Below, one piece after another: positions 17,006-25,562 of a DNA stretch of 63,769 nucleotides. Position 1 is the first letter of the stretch; every line of letters begins with the position of its first letter. This DNA comes from an uncultured Treponema sp. (GTDB lineage: Bacteria; Spirochaetota; Spirochaetia; Treponematales; Treponemataceae). A model generated the notes under the pieces. It did no database searches, had not been told where the DNA came from, and saw only the letters and a program-made list of their open reading frames with translations. Both the position numbers and the translations under genes were made by a program. Where the stretch lies: positions 1 through 63,769 of the forward strand of contig NZ_CAMCEC010000005.1 in NCBI RefSeq assembly GCF_945873775.1, read 5' to 3'.

Positions 17006-19144
17006 TTATTTTGCAACCAGAATCAGCATAGAGCTGGCAGGAAGCACATAGCGGTCTTGAGAAAGCAAAGTTTCAGCATTTTCCACAGAAAGAAGCGACG
17101 TTTCATCTTCAATAGAAGTGTCCGCGACTCTATACCATTTGCGTGAATCCGTAATAGCCGGAATTCTAAGCATTATATCCTGACGGTCTGTGTTTGCAGC
17201 GATAAAAAAATCGTTGTCGGAAATTTTTCCTGCCCCGGAATCAAATGTTCCCAAAAGCCTGAATGCAAGAAATCTTGAAATTTTGCTCCAGTCCGGATTG
17301 CTTCCATCGGCGGCGTACCACTGAATGTCCGGCTGCTTTCCTGCCATGCTGCCTTTAAAGAATTCAGTGCGGCGGAAAACAGGATGATTTTTTCTTAGTT
17401 CGATTGCTTTTCTTGTAAACGAGACAAGCGCAGAATTCAAGCCGCAGTTTCCCCAGTCAAACCAGCTGATGTCATTGTCCTGACAATACGCATTGTTGTT
17501 TCCCTGCTGTCCCCTGCGGAATTCATCTCCGCCCAAAAGCATCGGTGTTCCCTGCGAAATCAAAATTGTAAGCATATAGTTGCGCATCTGTCGGTTTCGC
17601 ATTTTTTCGATTACAGGATTCAATGTAGGACCTTCGTAACCGTGATTGTAGCTCCAGTTTGAGTCTGAGCCATCGCGGTTGCCTTCACCGTTTTCATCGT
17701 TATGCTTTCCATTGTAGCTTACCAAATCGTTCATTGTAAAACCGTCATGGCAGCAAACGTAATTTATGCTGTGATACGGAGCGCGTCCAGAAATTGTAAA
17801 CAAATCGCTTGAGCCGCTGATTCTTGTAGCCGCATTTGTAGAAACATATTCATCTCCGCGCCAAAATCTTCTTATATCATCACGGAAGCGGTCGTTCCAT
17901 TCAGCCCATCTTCCGCCGGGGAATCCTCCAAGCTGATAAGCTCCGCCAGCATCCCAAGGCTCTGCAATTATTTTTGTTTTGCCAAGAACCGGGTCTTCTG
18001 CAATTGCATTTGTAAGCGGCGGAAATTTCAAAAGCTCGCCTTCCTGTCCTCTGCTCAAAATTGAAGCAAGGTCAAACCTGAATCCGTCAATGTGATAGTT
18101 CAAAACCCAGTAGCGCAAACTGTCAATTATAAAATTTCTTACGATAGGATGATTGCAGTTCACGGTGTTTCCGCAGCCTGAAAAATTCATGTAGTATTCT
18201 TTGTGGCTGCCAACAAGAGTATAGTAAACGCTGTTTTCAAATCCGCGGAAATTCAAAGCGACTCCATGCTCGTTTCCTTCCGCAGTGTGATTGAAAACAA
18301 CGTCAAGAATAACTTCGATTCCAGCCTTGTGAAGTTCCCGAACCAAAGCCTTAAATTCATTTACGCAGCCACCGGGAGTTTTGTCCGCCGCAAAAGAAGC
18401 TTTCGGTGAAAAGAAATTTATTGTGCTGTAGCCCCAGTAATTTTTCATCCGTTCGCCAGTGCGCGGGTTCACATTTGAATTTTCAAATTCATCAAATTCA
18501 AAAATAGGAAGAAGCTCAACCGCAGTAATTCCCAAATCTTTAAGATAAGGAATTTTTTCAATAAAGCCAGCATAAGTTCCAGGGCAAGAAACTCCGGCAT
18601 TTTTTCCAGCGGTAAAGCCCTTTAAATGAACTTCATAAATTACGCTTTCTGACAAAGGCCTGTTAATCGGCTTGTCTCCCTGCCAGTCAAAATTTTCATT
18701 GTCAACAACAACGCATTTTGGAAAAACTTTTGCGCACTGATTTTTTCCATGCTCGATGTCATTCTTGTCAAGCGGCGCAGAATAGTCAGGCGGAAGATTA
18801 TAAAAAACAGAAACTGGAGTAATCGCCTTTGCATAAGGATCAAAAAGGCGTTGATGCACATTGAACCTATGGCCTTTTGAAGGCTCGAACGGTCCGTCTA
18901 CCCTAAAAAGATAAAGAGAGCCGGGCTTTATTCCAGGCACAAACGCATGCCAAATATCGCCGGTTCTATTTTCAGAAGGACTGAATTCAACTTGAGCATA
19001 AGGCTCGCTGTCCTCGCTGGCAGAATAAAATTCCAAAAATACCTTTGTGGCATTCCGGCTAAAAACTGAAAAATTAACGCCGTCTTTAGCAACAGAAGCT
19101 CCAAGTGGAAGTGGTGTTCCGGGTAGAGAGTTCAAAATTTCCAT
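17006..19144 (-). CDS. glgX: Glycogen debranching enzyme (GH13 isoamylase type)
   Basis: A 712-residue enzyme that cleaves alpha-1,6 branches of glycogen. It has an N-terminal CBM48-like domain (LPLGASVAKDGVNFSVFSRNATKVFLEFY), then a GH13 barrel with DVVFNHTAEG, the nucleophile region DGFRFDLAS, acid/base region IIAEPWD and YVCCHDGFTMND. The C-terminal beta domain ends the protein. There is no Shine-Dalgarno: TATAAT lies 6 nt before the ATG. It starts 20 bp before the end of the anti-sigma gene region, so it has an independent promoter despite close spacing. It acts with glgP downstream. Confidence 0.95.
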   Translation of the reverse strand: MEILNSLPGTPLPLGASVAKDGVNFSVFSRNATKVFLEFYSASEDSEPYAQVEFSPSENRTGDIWHAFVPGIKPGSLYLFRVDGPFEPSKGHRFNVHQRLFDPYAKAITPVSVFYNLPPDYSAPLDKNDIEHGKNQCAKVFPKCVVVDNENFDWQGDKPINRPLSESVIYEVHLKGFTAGKNAGVSCPGTYAGFIEKIPYLKDLGITAVELLPIFEFDEFENSNVNPRTGERMKNYWGYSTINFFSPKASFAADKTPGGCVNEFKALVRELHKAGIEVILDVVFNHTAEGNEHGVALNFRGFENSVYYTLVGSHKEYYMNFSGCGNTVNCNHPIVRNFIIDSLRYWVLNYHIDGFRFDLASILSRGQEGELLKFPPLTNAIAEDPVLGKTKIIAEPWDAGGAYQLGGFPGGRWAEWNDRFRDDIRRFWRGDEYVSTNAATRISGSSDLFTISGRAPYHSINYVCCHDGFTMNDLVSYNGKHNDENGEGNRDGSDSNWSYNHGYEGPTLNPVIEKMRNRQMRNYMLTILISQGTPMLLGGDEFRRGQQGNNNAYCQDNDISWFDWGNCGLNSALVSFTRKAIELRKNHPVFRRTEFFKGSMAGKQPDIQWYAADGSNPDWSKISRFLAFRLLGTFDSGAGKISDNDFFIAANTDRQDIMLRIPAITDSRKWYRVADTSIEDETSLLSVENAETLLSQDRYVLPASSMLILVAK

Positions 19145-19156
19145 GCCAAGATTATA
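19145..19156 (-). promoter_or_regulatory. Leaderless-type -10 of glgX
   Basis: A perfect TATAAT (19151-19156) stands 6 nt before the glgX ATG and no Shine-Dalgarno is present. Transcription would begin at or next to the start codon. No strong -35 is seen. Confidence 0.6.
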
Positions 19157-19164
19157 TCAGTTTT

Positions 19165-19617
19165 TCATTGGATTTTCCACTTTTTAATGAAAAAATCCAT
19201 ATTTGTTCCAACAAAAGCTGCACAATACATAATTATACTAAACGCAAAAAATAGCGACAACGGAAAAACAAAAAATTCTGCAGAAGCAAAAAACGCAAGC
19301 ATTTCAAAAAGAACAACGCACAAAATCAAAGCCGCGCCAGCCACCAGCCACTGCCGCATAGAAACACGCTCTTTTTGCAAGTTGTACATTTCATAAGCTG
19401 AATCAAGGCGGCGCATGATTTCAACAACATTCTTTGAGTCGCATGAAATTTTTTTCATGTTTTCCTTGGAACATTTTTTTTCAAGCAGTGAAAATTTTCT
19501 TACAAAGTTTCTGCATTTTTTGCAAAACAAAAGATGAACAGTAAGACTTGCAGGCAGCCGCTCATTTTTATCCAAGGCGAAAAATTCATCCATATAAAAG
19601 TCGCAGTTCTTTTTCAT
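19165..19617 (-). CDS. Zinc-binding anti-sigma factor, membrane-anchored
   Basis: A 150-residue protein with an N-terminal zinc anti-sigma motif HLLFCKKC (H-x3-C-x2-C) near residue 28, followed by a helical linker and two membrane helices (WLVAGAALILCVVLFEMLAFF and the next hydrophobic stretch). The ATG overlaps the sigma-factor stop by 4 bp, implying translational coupling. Such proteins hold an ECF sigma factor at the inner membrane until an envelope or redox signal releases it. The signal here is unknown. The zinc motif and operon position make the assignment good despite low family conservation. Confidence 0.8.
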   Translation of the reverse strand: MKKNCDFYMDEFFALDKNERLPASLTVHLLFCKKCRNFVRKFSLLEKKCSKENMKKISCDSKNVVEIMRRLDSAYEMYNLQKERVSMRQWLVAGAALILCVVLFEMLAFFASAEFFVFPLSLFFAFSIIMYCAAFVGTNMDFFIKKWKIQ

Positions 19618-20189
19618 TTATAATCCTCCAGCTTTTTTCCAAGAATTTTTTTTGCGCGGAAAATATGCGACTTGATTGTGTTTACAGGAATTCCTGTAGC
19701 TTTTGAAATTTCCTCATGGCTCATTCCGTTGAAAAAATAAAGCCGCACACATTCAGCATAACGTTCAGGCAAAATTTCAAGAGAGCCTTTTACAGCTTCC
19801 ACAGTTGCAGAATAAATCAGTTCTTCCTCAGGCGTTTTTATTTTTCCCGGAATCAAATTTTCATCAGAAAGAGTTTCCGCATCGTGGCTTCTTTCCTTTT
19901 GATTCATCGCAGTTGTAAAGGCAATTCTTGTAAGCCAAGTTGAAAAAAGACTTTCGCCTTTAAAGCTTGAAAGTTTTTCATAAGCCTTCAAAAAAACATT
20001 CTGTGCAAAATCTTCAGAGTCAGCCTGATTATGAAAAAACCGCATTCCAATTGCAAAAATACGCTTATAGTAAAAACCCGTCAGCTTGGAAAACGCACGG
20101 GAAGAACCGTTCAAGGTTTCCTGCACATAGTAAAAATCACGTTTTCTAATAACAAGATTTTCCAGAGACGAAGAAATTGTTTTTTTCAT
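19614..20189 (-). CDS. ECF-type RNA polymerase sigma factor
   Basis: A 191-residue sigma-70 family protein with region 2 (FSKLTGFYYKRIFAIGMRF...DSEDFAQNVFLKAYEKL) and region 4 (LEILPERYAECVRLYFFNGMSHEEISKATGIPVNTIKSHIFRAKKIL), but no regions 1.1 or 3, as in the extracytoplasmic function class. It is sandwiched between a small membrane protein 23 bp upstream and its anti-sigma factor 4 bp overlapping downstream. No Shine-Dalgarno is evident. No ECF-type autoregulated promoter is obvious upstream of the operon. Confidence 0.92.
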   Translation of the reverse strand: MKKTISSSLENLVIRKRDFYYVQETLNGSSRAFSKLTGFYYKRIFAIGMRFFHNQADSEDFAQNVFLKAYEKLSSFKGESLFSTWLTRIAFTTAMNQKERSHDAETLSDENLIPGKIKTPEEELIYSATVEAVKGSLEILPERYAECVRLYFFNGMSHEEISKATGIPVNTIKSHIFRAKKILGKKLEDYK

Positions 20190-20212
20190 AGATAAAAACT
20201 AAAACTAAAAAA

Positions 20213-20539
20213 TTACTTTGAAATCCTGTGGAAAAGCAAAAGCATTATGCCGACTGCAAGCGGAATAAGTCCGCCTAAAAGTCCCCAGGAAAGATGCTTT
20301 AAAAGCACAAACATCAATGAAAGAACAATTCCCACGCCAACAAGACAAAGTCCCAAAAGCAAAGAAAAATTCCGCAAGTCAATTCTCGGCGGATTGTACG
20401 AGTCTTTTTGAATCAGCATTACATTTTCGTGGTGCTTCCATAACAAGGCGAAAAAAATAATTGATGCCGCAAAACAAATTCCAACAATCGGAATAATTGA
20501 AACAATAACCTGTGCAGCAGGCGAAACAATCTGGTTCAT
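20213..20539 (-). CDS. Small membrane protein of the sigma operon
   Basis: A 108-residue protein with an N-terminal hydrophobic segment (VIVSIIPIVGICFAASIIFFALL) and two closely spaced C-terminal segments (LLLGLCLVGVGIVLSLMFV and GLLGGLIPLAVGIMLLLF). It has a cytoplasmic-looking loop with NPPRIDLRNF. An AGAGG sequence precedes the ATG. It is the first gene of the sigma/anti-sigma operon, so it may sense or transmit the envelope signal. This role is inferred from position only; similar short proteins near sigma genes are uncharacterised. Confidence 0.75.
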   Translation of the reverse strand: MNQIVSPAAQVIVSIIPIVGICFAASIIFFALLWKHHENVMLIQKDSYNPPRIDLRNFSLLLGLCLVGVGIVLSLMFVLLKHLSWGLLGGLIPLAVGIMLLLFHRISK

Positions 20540-20591
20540 ATAATCTGTAACCTCTTAAAATATAAGACACAATTTTATAAAAAAAGTTGCA

Positions 20592-20625
20592 AGAAAAAAA
20601 GGCATGATGCAAAACACACCATGCC
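20592..20625 (-). terminator. Intrinsic terminator of the AGCS gene
   Basis: Minus-strand hairpin GGCATG (20620-20625), a 13-nt loop, CATGCC (20601-20606), then a T run (20594-20600). It lies 26 bp past the symporter stop. Confidence 0.85.
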
Positions 20626-20650
20626 TCTAAAAATGAAACTTAACGCAACA

Positions 20651-22072
20651 TTAAAGTGTCGGCTTTCTGTCGAAATACGCCTTTGTCTCCTTTGCCACAA
20701 TGCCGCTGAGAACAATCAGCGAGATGCAGTTCGGGATTGCCATGAGCGCGTTCGTGATGTCAGCGATTGTCCAGACCGCGGAAATCGTCATGTAAGGTCC
20801 AATTGCAACCGCAAGAATGTAGAGCCATCTGTAGACTTTTACGACCGTCATGTTTCCGTTTGAAAGGTACTCAAGACATTTTTCTGAATAGTAGTCCCAG
20901 CCGAGGATTGTCGTGAACGCGAAGAACACAAGGCAGAGCATGAGCAGGAACTGAACCGAATGCTGGTCGCCGCCGAGAACTTTTGAGAACGCAGCCGAAG
21001 TGAGTGCCGCTCCTGAAAGTCCGCTGTTCCATACATCGCCGCCCGCAATCACGATTGAAAGTCCTGTCATCGTGCAGATAACAAGAGTGTCGATGATTGT
21101 TCCGGTCATGTTTACCATTCCCTGCTCGACAGGCTCGTTTGTCTGAACTGCGGAAGCCGCAATCGGAGCTGAACCGAGACCGGCCTCGTTGGAGAAGATT
21201 CCGCGCGCGATTCCCTTCTGCATCGCCATTCTGATTATTGTTCCGGCTGTCGCGCCTGCAAGAGCCTGCATTCCAGTGTCCGCACCGAACGCTCCTTTGA
21301 ATATGAGCGCGAAAGCTCCAGGAATTTTTGTCGCGTTCATGATAAGAACTGAAAGACCGAGGAACACGTAGATTATCGCCATGGCAGGAACAACTTTTTC
21401 GGCAACCTTCGCGATTCTCTTCAAACCGCCGATTACAACGAGGGCTACGGAAATTGTGATTACCGCGCCGCCGATTACAGTCGCCCAGGAATATGAGTTT
21501 CCGCCGAGCGTGAATGCGACCACAGACTTGTTAGGGTCAAAAGCGTTCTGAACCGCGCCGCAGATTCCGTTTACCTGAGTGAAAGTTCCGATTCCGAAAA
21601 GTCCTACGAGCGTTCCGAAAATTGCAAAAAGAACCGCAAGCCATTTCCAGTTCTTGCCCATTCCCTTCTCAATCACATAGAAAGGTCCGCCCAGAACGTG
21701 TCCGTCCTCCTTGACCTCGCGGTATTTGATTGAAAGCATACATTCCGCGTACTTTGTGGCAGTTCCCAGAATCGCCATGAACCACATCCAGAAAAGAGCT
21801 CCCGGACCACCTGCAAGAATAGCGGTTGCGACTCCGACAATGTTTCCGGTTCCGATTGTGGCGGAAAGAGCCGTGCAGAGCGCGCTGAATCCCGAAAGCT
21901 CGCCGTGGCCTTCATTTTCCTTAAAGATTCCCTTGAAGGCGCGTCCGAATTTTGTGAACTGGATTCCGCGGGTACGGATTGTCATCAGTAGACCTGTGAC
22001 AAAAATCAGGATGATGGTTGGAAGTCCCCATACGACATCATCAATAGTGTTGAGGATTGCTTCAAAAGACAT
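20651..22072 (-). CDS. AGCS-family alanine/glycine:Na+ symporter
   Basis: A 473-residue inner-membrane transporter of the amino acid:cation symporter (AGCS) family, importing alanine or glycine with sodium. The family signature GTGNIVGVATAILAGGPGALFWMW is split around residue 80, and about ten membrane helices are evident. The ATG at 22072 is preferred since GAGG lies upstream; the open frame extends further but covers the riboswitch. Codon use is more GC-rich and regular than that of its neighbours, suggesting high expression or transfer. The glycine riboswitch in its leader suggests that glycine is the transported or sensed ligand. Confidence 0.94.
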   Translation of the reverse strand: MSFEAILNTIDDVVWGLPTIILIFVTGLLMTIRTRGIQFTKFGRAFKGIFKENEGHGELSGFSALCTALSATIGTGNIVGVATAILAGGPGALFWMWFMAILGTATKYAECMLSIKYREVKEDGHVLGGPFYVIEKGMGKNWKWLAVLFAIFGTLVGLFGIGTFTQVNGICGAVQNAFDPNKSVVAFTLGGNSYSWATVIGGAVITISVALVVIGGLKRIAKVAEKVVPAMAIIYVFLGLSVLIMNATKIPGAFALIFKGAFGADTGMQALAGATAGTIIRMAMQKGIARGIFSNEAGLGSAPIAASAVQTNEPVEQGMVNMTGTIIDTLVICTMTGLSIVIAGGDVWNSGLSGAALTSAAFSKVLGGDQHSVQFLLMLCLVFFAFTTILGWDYYSEKCLEYLSNGNMTVVKVYRWLYILAVAIGPYMTISAVWTIADITNALMAIPNCISLIVLSGIVAKETKAYFDRKPTL

Positions 22073-22086
22073 TTTGTGTCCTCGCA

Positions 22087-22132
22087 AGAAAAAAAATAAG
22101 AGCCGCCCAGTTTTACCTGAACAGGCTCTCCA
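22087..22132 (-). terminator. Leader terminator of the glycine riboswitch
   Basis: On the minus strand a hairpin with arms AGAGCC (22124-22129) and GGCTCT (22100-22105), plus inner CAG/CTG pairing, is followed by a T-rich tail. It lies between the aptamer and the symporter ATG, so it is the likely expression platform. Whether glycine turns the gene on or off cannot be decided by eye. Confidence 0.7.
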
Positions 22133-22157
22133 AAGAGTGATGAACGGACATTTTTTA

Positions 22158-22246
22158 TGCTCTGTCCACTTTGCCTGAGATGTCGGCTTGAATAGCCTTA
22201 ACCCTTCGGCGCTCCACAAGGATTTATGGAGACTCTCCAGAGAATC
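22158..22246 (-). promoter_or_regulatory. Glycine riboswitch, single aptamer
   Basis: The minus strand carries the conserved blocks of a glycine aptamer in order: GGAGAG, a P2 stem CUCCA/UGGAG, CGCCGAAGG, a P3 stem (AAGGCU/AAGCC) and CUCAGGCAAA followed by GGACAGAG. Only one aptamer is present, and a terminator hairpin follows. Its position directly upstream of an AGCS symporter fits known glycine riboswitch targets. Confidence 0.92.
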
Positions 22247-22320
22247 AAAAAATCAACAACGCTGTTTTCTTGACAATTCAAACTATCATTTTTTTTTAAT
22301 TTAATCAACAGAATTTTTTT

Positions 22321-22479
22321 CTATTTGCAATGGCATTTTTTGCAAGCAGCGGCTCCGGGACATCCTATGCAGATGTGGTTTCCGCTTAAACGGGCATTTC
22401 TTTTCTGCTTTACAATATAAACAATGACAGCAACAAGCCATACTGCAAGCACAAGAATTCCAACAATGTTTCCAATCAT
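22321..22479 (-). CDS. FeoB-associated Cys-rich membrane microprotein
   Basis: A 52-residue protein with one N-terminal membrane helix (NIVGILVLAVWLVAVIVYIV), a basic stop-transfer sequence KQKRNAR, and a Cys-rich tail with CIGCPG and CKKCHCK. This layout matches the FeoB-associated Cys-rich membrane protein family, found beside feoB and thought to play an electron or iron handling role in Fe(II) uptake. An AGAGG motif precedes the ATG. It lies after the terminator at 22514-22556, so it needs readthrough or its own promoter. A previously reported longer frame over this region is a shadow in another frame. Confidence 0.85.
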   Translation of the reverse strand: MIGNIVGILVLAVWLVAVIVYIVKQKRNARLSGNHICIGCPGAAACKKCHCK

Positions 22480-22513
22480 AATCAGCCTCTGAAAAAAAAT
22501 AAATAAACTTTAT

Positions 22514-22556
22514 AAAAAAAACAAGGCTTTCCAAGAAAAAATTCCCAGAAAGCCTT
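22514..22556 (-). terminator. Intrinsic terminator inside the feo locus
   Basis: Minus-strand hairpin AAGGCTTTC (22548-22556) and GAAAGCCTT (22523-22531), then G and eight T residues. It ends the main feoA-feoA-feoB-microprotein transcript just before the Cys-rich microprotein gene. Confidence 0.85.
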
Positions 22557-22580
22557 ATTCAGTTCAAGAACAAAACTTTC

Positions 22581-22715
22581 TCAAGCTTCATCCTTTTTTT
22601 GTTTATGCTTTTTTATTTTTTCTACGATTGTGATTACCGCGACACACATAACATAAAGAACTGCAAGCACGGCAATCATTATTCCCATAGAAAATTTGCC
22701 TATGGAACCGCCCAT
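22581..22715 (-). CDS. Small membrane microprotein downstream of feoB
   Basis: A 44-residue protein, not long enough for most ORF filters. It has one membrane helix (SMGIMIAVLAVLYVMCVAVI) and a short, highly basic tail (KIKKHKQKKDEA). It starts 5 bp after the feoB stop, so coupled translation is likely; no strong Shine-Dalgarno is seen. Position and topology suggest an accessory of the FeoB transporter, perhaps a small helper subunit. No family was recognised. Confidence 0.65.
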   Translation of the reverse strand: MGGSIGKFSMGIMIAVLAVLYVMCVAVITIVEKIKKHKQKKDEA

Positions 22716-22720
22716 ATTTT

Positions 22721-24988
22721 TTATGATGCGCTCTTTGAATCAAAGTACTGTCCCTTGTAAGGATCTTTTCTGAACAAAGCGAAAATAATTCCTGCAAGGA
22801 AAATAAAAGCGAATACAGTTCCCACGCCAAAGTGTCCGTGAACAAAAAGCATTCCAAGCTGGTAAACAATCAATGTCAAAACGTAAGCGAAAATATTCTG
22901 GAACAAGATTGCAAACCAGAACCATTTGCGGCTCTTAAGCTCGTTTGCCATTGTAGCAATTGCGGCAAGACAAGGAGAATCAAGCAAGTTGAACATAAGG
23001 AATGCAAAGGCTGCCAACGCTGTAGCAAACCATCCGCTGATAGCTTCAGCAACAACTGCGTCATCTTCAACATTTTCCTCATCAACATTTGCAAGAACGC
23101 CCATTGTAGAAACAATCGCTTCTTTTGCGCTGAATCCAGACAAGCTAGCTGCCGCGCTCTGCCAGCCGCCAACTTTTTCACCAAATCCAAGTGGCTTGAA
23201 TACGTAGCGGATAACATTTCCAACGTCAGCAAGCAAAGATTCGTCTGCGTCAACAAGTCCGAATCCGCCTTCAACTGCCTCTTCAACAACTTCGCCGTTT
23301 TCTACAACTTCATCTTTTGGAGAAGCGAATCCGTAAGAAGAAAGGAACCAGATTACAAGACAAGCAACGAAAAGAATTGTTCCGGCTTTTACAATAAATC
23401 CTCTAAGGCGTTCCCAAGTGTGCATGAGAACTGTCTTAAGCTGCGGAAGGTGATACTGCGGAAGCTCCATAACGAAAGGCGCGGCTTTTCCGTGGAAAGG
23501 CTTTGTTTTCTTGAGCATAATTGCTGCCATTACAACAGCTCCGATTCCGATTACATACATCAAAAGTGTAAGAGAACCGCCGTCCCATCCAGTGAGTTTT
23601 GCACCGATAACACCAGCGATAAGCGCAATTACAGGAAGCTTTGCTCCACAAGGAATCCAAGTAGTAGTAAAGATTGTAAGACGTCTGTCGTTGTCATTTT
23701 CGATTGTGCGGCTTGCCATAATTCCAGGAACGCCACAGCCAGAACCTACAAGAAGCGGAATAAACGATTTTCCAGAAAGACCGAACTTGCGGAAAATGCG
23801 GTCCATAACGAACGCAATGCGAACCATGTATCCGCAGTCTTCAATCAAAGAAAGAAGAAGGAACAAGACAGCCATCTGAGGAACGAATCCAAGAACCGCT
23901 CCAACACCGCCAATAACACCGTTGACAATGCAGTCAATAAGAACTTCGTTTGCGCCGGCATTTGTAAGAGCTTCTTCCACGGAAGCCGAAATTCCCGGAA
24001 TAGCAAGTCCTTCAATTCCAAGGAAGTTCCAGCCATCTCCAAAGAGTCCGTCATTCGCCCAGTCAGTCAAAACTGTTCCAAGAGAAGAAACTGCAATGTA
24101 ATAAACAACCCACATTACTGCAAGGAAAATTGGAATTCCAAGCCAGCGGTTTGTAACAATGCGGTCGATTTTGTCTGAGCGGGTCATTTTCTGTCCAGAC
24201 TTTCTTACGCAGCGGCTTACGATTCCCTGAATGTAAACGTAGCGTTCATTTGTTATGATTGACTCAACGTCATCATCTTTTGCTTTTTCCAATGCCTTTG
24301 AGATTTCTTCAGCTTTTGCAGAATCCGCAGAAGAAAGAGCAAGCTGTCCAAGCACAACAGAATCGCGTTCAAGAAGCTTTATTGCGTACCATCTTTTCAA
24401 TTCTGATTTTACAGTTGAAGGAACAAGAGCTTCCATCTTTGAAATATATTCTTCAACATCTTTTGAGAAAACTGCAGTCGGAATAAAAGCTTTTCCAGAT
24501 TCAGCAGCTTTCTTTGCAGCGGCGGCAGCTTCCTTTACGCCAGTTCCTTTGAGCGCGCTTGTTTCAATTACAGTGCAACCAAGTTCAGCCTGAAGTTTTT
24601 CTGTATCAACAGAATCGCCTGATTTTTTAAGAACATCAATCATGTTCAAGGCAATTACTGTAGGCTTTCCAAGTTCAAGAAGCTGAGTTGTAAGATAAAG
24701 GTTTCTTTCAATATTTGTAGCATCAACCAAGTCAAGGATTGCGTCCGGATTGTCTTTGATAAGATAATCGCGGGAAACAACTTCCTCTGATGTATAAGGT
24801 GAAAGTGAATAAATTCCAGGCAAGTCTGTTACAACAACATCCTTCATGCCTTTCATTTTTCCTTCTTTCTTTTCAACAGTAACTCCAGGCCAGTTTCCTA
24901 CGTACTGGTTTGAGCCTGTAAGGTTGTTGAACATTGTGGTTTTTCCGCAGTTTGGATTTCCTGCAAGAGCAATTCTGATTTCTGACAT
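22721..24988 (-). CDS. feoB: Ferrous iron transport protein B
   Basis: A 755-residue Fe(II) transporter. The N-terminal G domain has G1 GNPNCGKTT (residues 10-18), G3 DLPGIYSLSP and G4 NMID; the helical spacer follows. The membrane domain has the Gate motifs, including GSGCGVPGIMASRT and GAKLPVIALI. It sits 1 bp after feoA, so the genes are cotranscribed. A roughly 60-residue acidic insertion (DEVVENGEVVEEAVEGG) lies in a periplasmic or cytoplasmic loop of the second half. The ATG start is in the conserved position. Confidence 0.97.
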   Translation of the reverse strand: MSEIRIALAGNPNCGKTTMFNNLTGSNQYVGNWPGVTVEKKEGKMKGMKDVVVTDLPGIYSLSPYTSEEVVSRDYLIKDNPDAILDLVDATNIERNLYLTTQLLELGKPTVIALNMIDVLKKSGDSVDTEKLQAELGCTVIETSALKGTGVKEAAAAAKKAAESGKAFIPTAVFSKDVEEYISKMEALVPSTVKSELKRWYAIKLLERDSVVLGQLALSSADSAKAEEISKALEKAKDDDVESIITNERYVYIQGIVSRCVRKSGQKMTRSDKIDRIVTNRWLGIPIFLAVMWVVYYIAVSSLGTVLTDWANDGLFGDGWNFLGIEGLAIPGISASVEEALTNAGANEVLIDCIVNGVIGGVGAVLGFVPQMAVLFLLLSLIEDCGYMVRIAFVMDRIFRKFGLSGKSFIPLLVGSGCGVPGIMASRTIENDNDRRLTIFTTTWIPCGAKLPVIALIAGVIGAKLTGWDGGSLTLLMYVIGIGAVVMAAIMLKKTKPFHGKAAPFVMELPQYHLPQLKTVLMHTWERLRGFIVKAGTILFVACLVIWFLSSYGFASPKDEVVENGEVVEEAVEGGFGLVDADESLLADVGNVIRYVFKPLGFGEKVGGWQSAAASLSGFSAKEAIVSTMGVLANVDEENVEDDAVVAEAISGWFATALAAFAFLMFNLLDSPCLAAIATMANELKSRKWFWFAILFQNIFAYVLTLIVYQLGMLFVHGHFGVGTVFAFIFLAGIIFALFRKDPYKGQYFDSKSAS

Positions 24989-24989
24989 T

Positions 24990-25211
24990 TTATTCTACCT
25001 CAATATTTTCAGCGTCATCTTTGCGAACGCTAAGCTCGTAGCCACGAATTGTAACTTCAACAGGATCGCCAAGAGGTGCGACTTTGCGGACATAAACTTC
25101 GCATCCGTTTGTAAATCCCATGTCCATAAGACGTCTTTTTAAAGCGCCTTCACCGTTCAACTTTTTTACCTTTACAGTTGAACCAACTTGTGCTTCACGC
25201 AATGTACCCAT
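24990..25211 (-). CDS. feoA: FeoA domain protein (proximal to feoB)
   Basis: A 73-residue SH3-like FeoA protein, with MGFTNGCEVYVRKVAPLGDPVEVTIRGYELSVRKDDAENI matching the family (split here for reading: MGFTNGCEVYVRK, then APLGDPVEV, then IRGYELSVRK). FeoA binds FeoB and is thought to modulate its G-domain activity. It is the second of two feoA genes in the operon, located 1 bp before feoB. A GGAG-type signal lies upstream of the ATG. Confidence 0.93.
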   Translation of the reverse strand: MGTLREAQVGSTVKVKKLNGEGALKRRLMDMGFTNGCEVYVRKVAPLGDPVEVTIRGYELSVRKDDAENIEVE

Positions 25212-25273
25212 TTATTTTTACTCCTATAAAAAGCCAATGAGAAGTTTCAGTTTTTGATTTTAGTTTTAGAAAA

Positions 25274-25483
25274 TCAGACAATAATCTTGGAAGCCATGCT
25301 GCTGTCCAATGCGACACGGGCTTCCTTGACTTTTACAATCAAGCCGGTCTTTACTTTCTGAACAATAGTGACTAAAGAGCCAACATTGAATCCAAGCTCA
25401 TTCAAGTGCTGTCTTACCTGCGGATTTCCATTAACACCAGAAATTTTTACTTCATCTCCAGGATTTGCAAACAATAATGGCAT
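25274..25483 (-). CDS. Second FeoA domain protein
   Basis: A 69-residue FeoA paralogue: LLFANPGDEVKISGVNG, then RQHLNELGFNVGSLVTIV and KVKEARVALDSSMASKIIV. The Cys-free sequence has the conserved LGF and small SH3 fold. The ATG at 25483 is fixed by a perfect AGGAGG 5 nt upstream. It is the first gene of the feo operon; tandem feoA genes are common in anaerobes, where one may act on FeoB and the other have a distinct binding role. Confidence 0.92.
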   Translation of the reverse strand: MPLLFANPGDEVKISGVNGNPQVRQHLNELGFNVGSLVTIVQKVKTGLIVKVKEARVALDSSMASKIIV

Positions 25484-25562
25484 AAAAACCTCCTGACAAG
25501 TTAACAAAGAGCAACAATGATTACCTAAAACAAATAAAAATTAACCTGCCCTAACCTTCGTT

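Noticed and set aside
22073-22219. N-terminal extension of the AGCS symporter
   Set aside because: The extension reads through the glycine riboswitch and its terminator; the native start has a Shine-Dalgarno.
22301-22534. 77-codon frame over the FeoB-associated microprotein
   Set aside because: It is in a different frame from the 52-codon gene, which has a Shine-Dalgarno, membrane helix and Cys-rich tail.
22832-24178. 448-codon open frame antisense to feoB
   Set aside because: It is fully inside feoB, has Asn/Ser/Cys/Lys-rich low-complexity composition and no domain; it is an artefact of codon bias.
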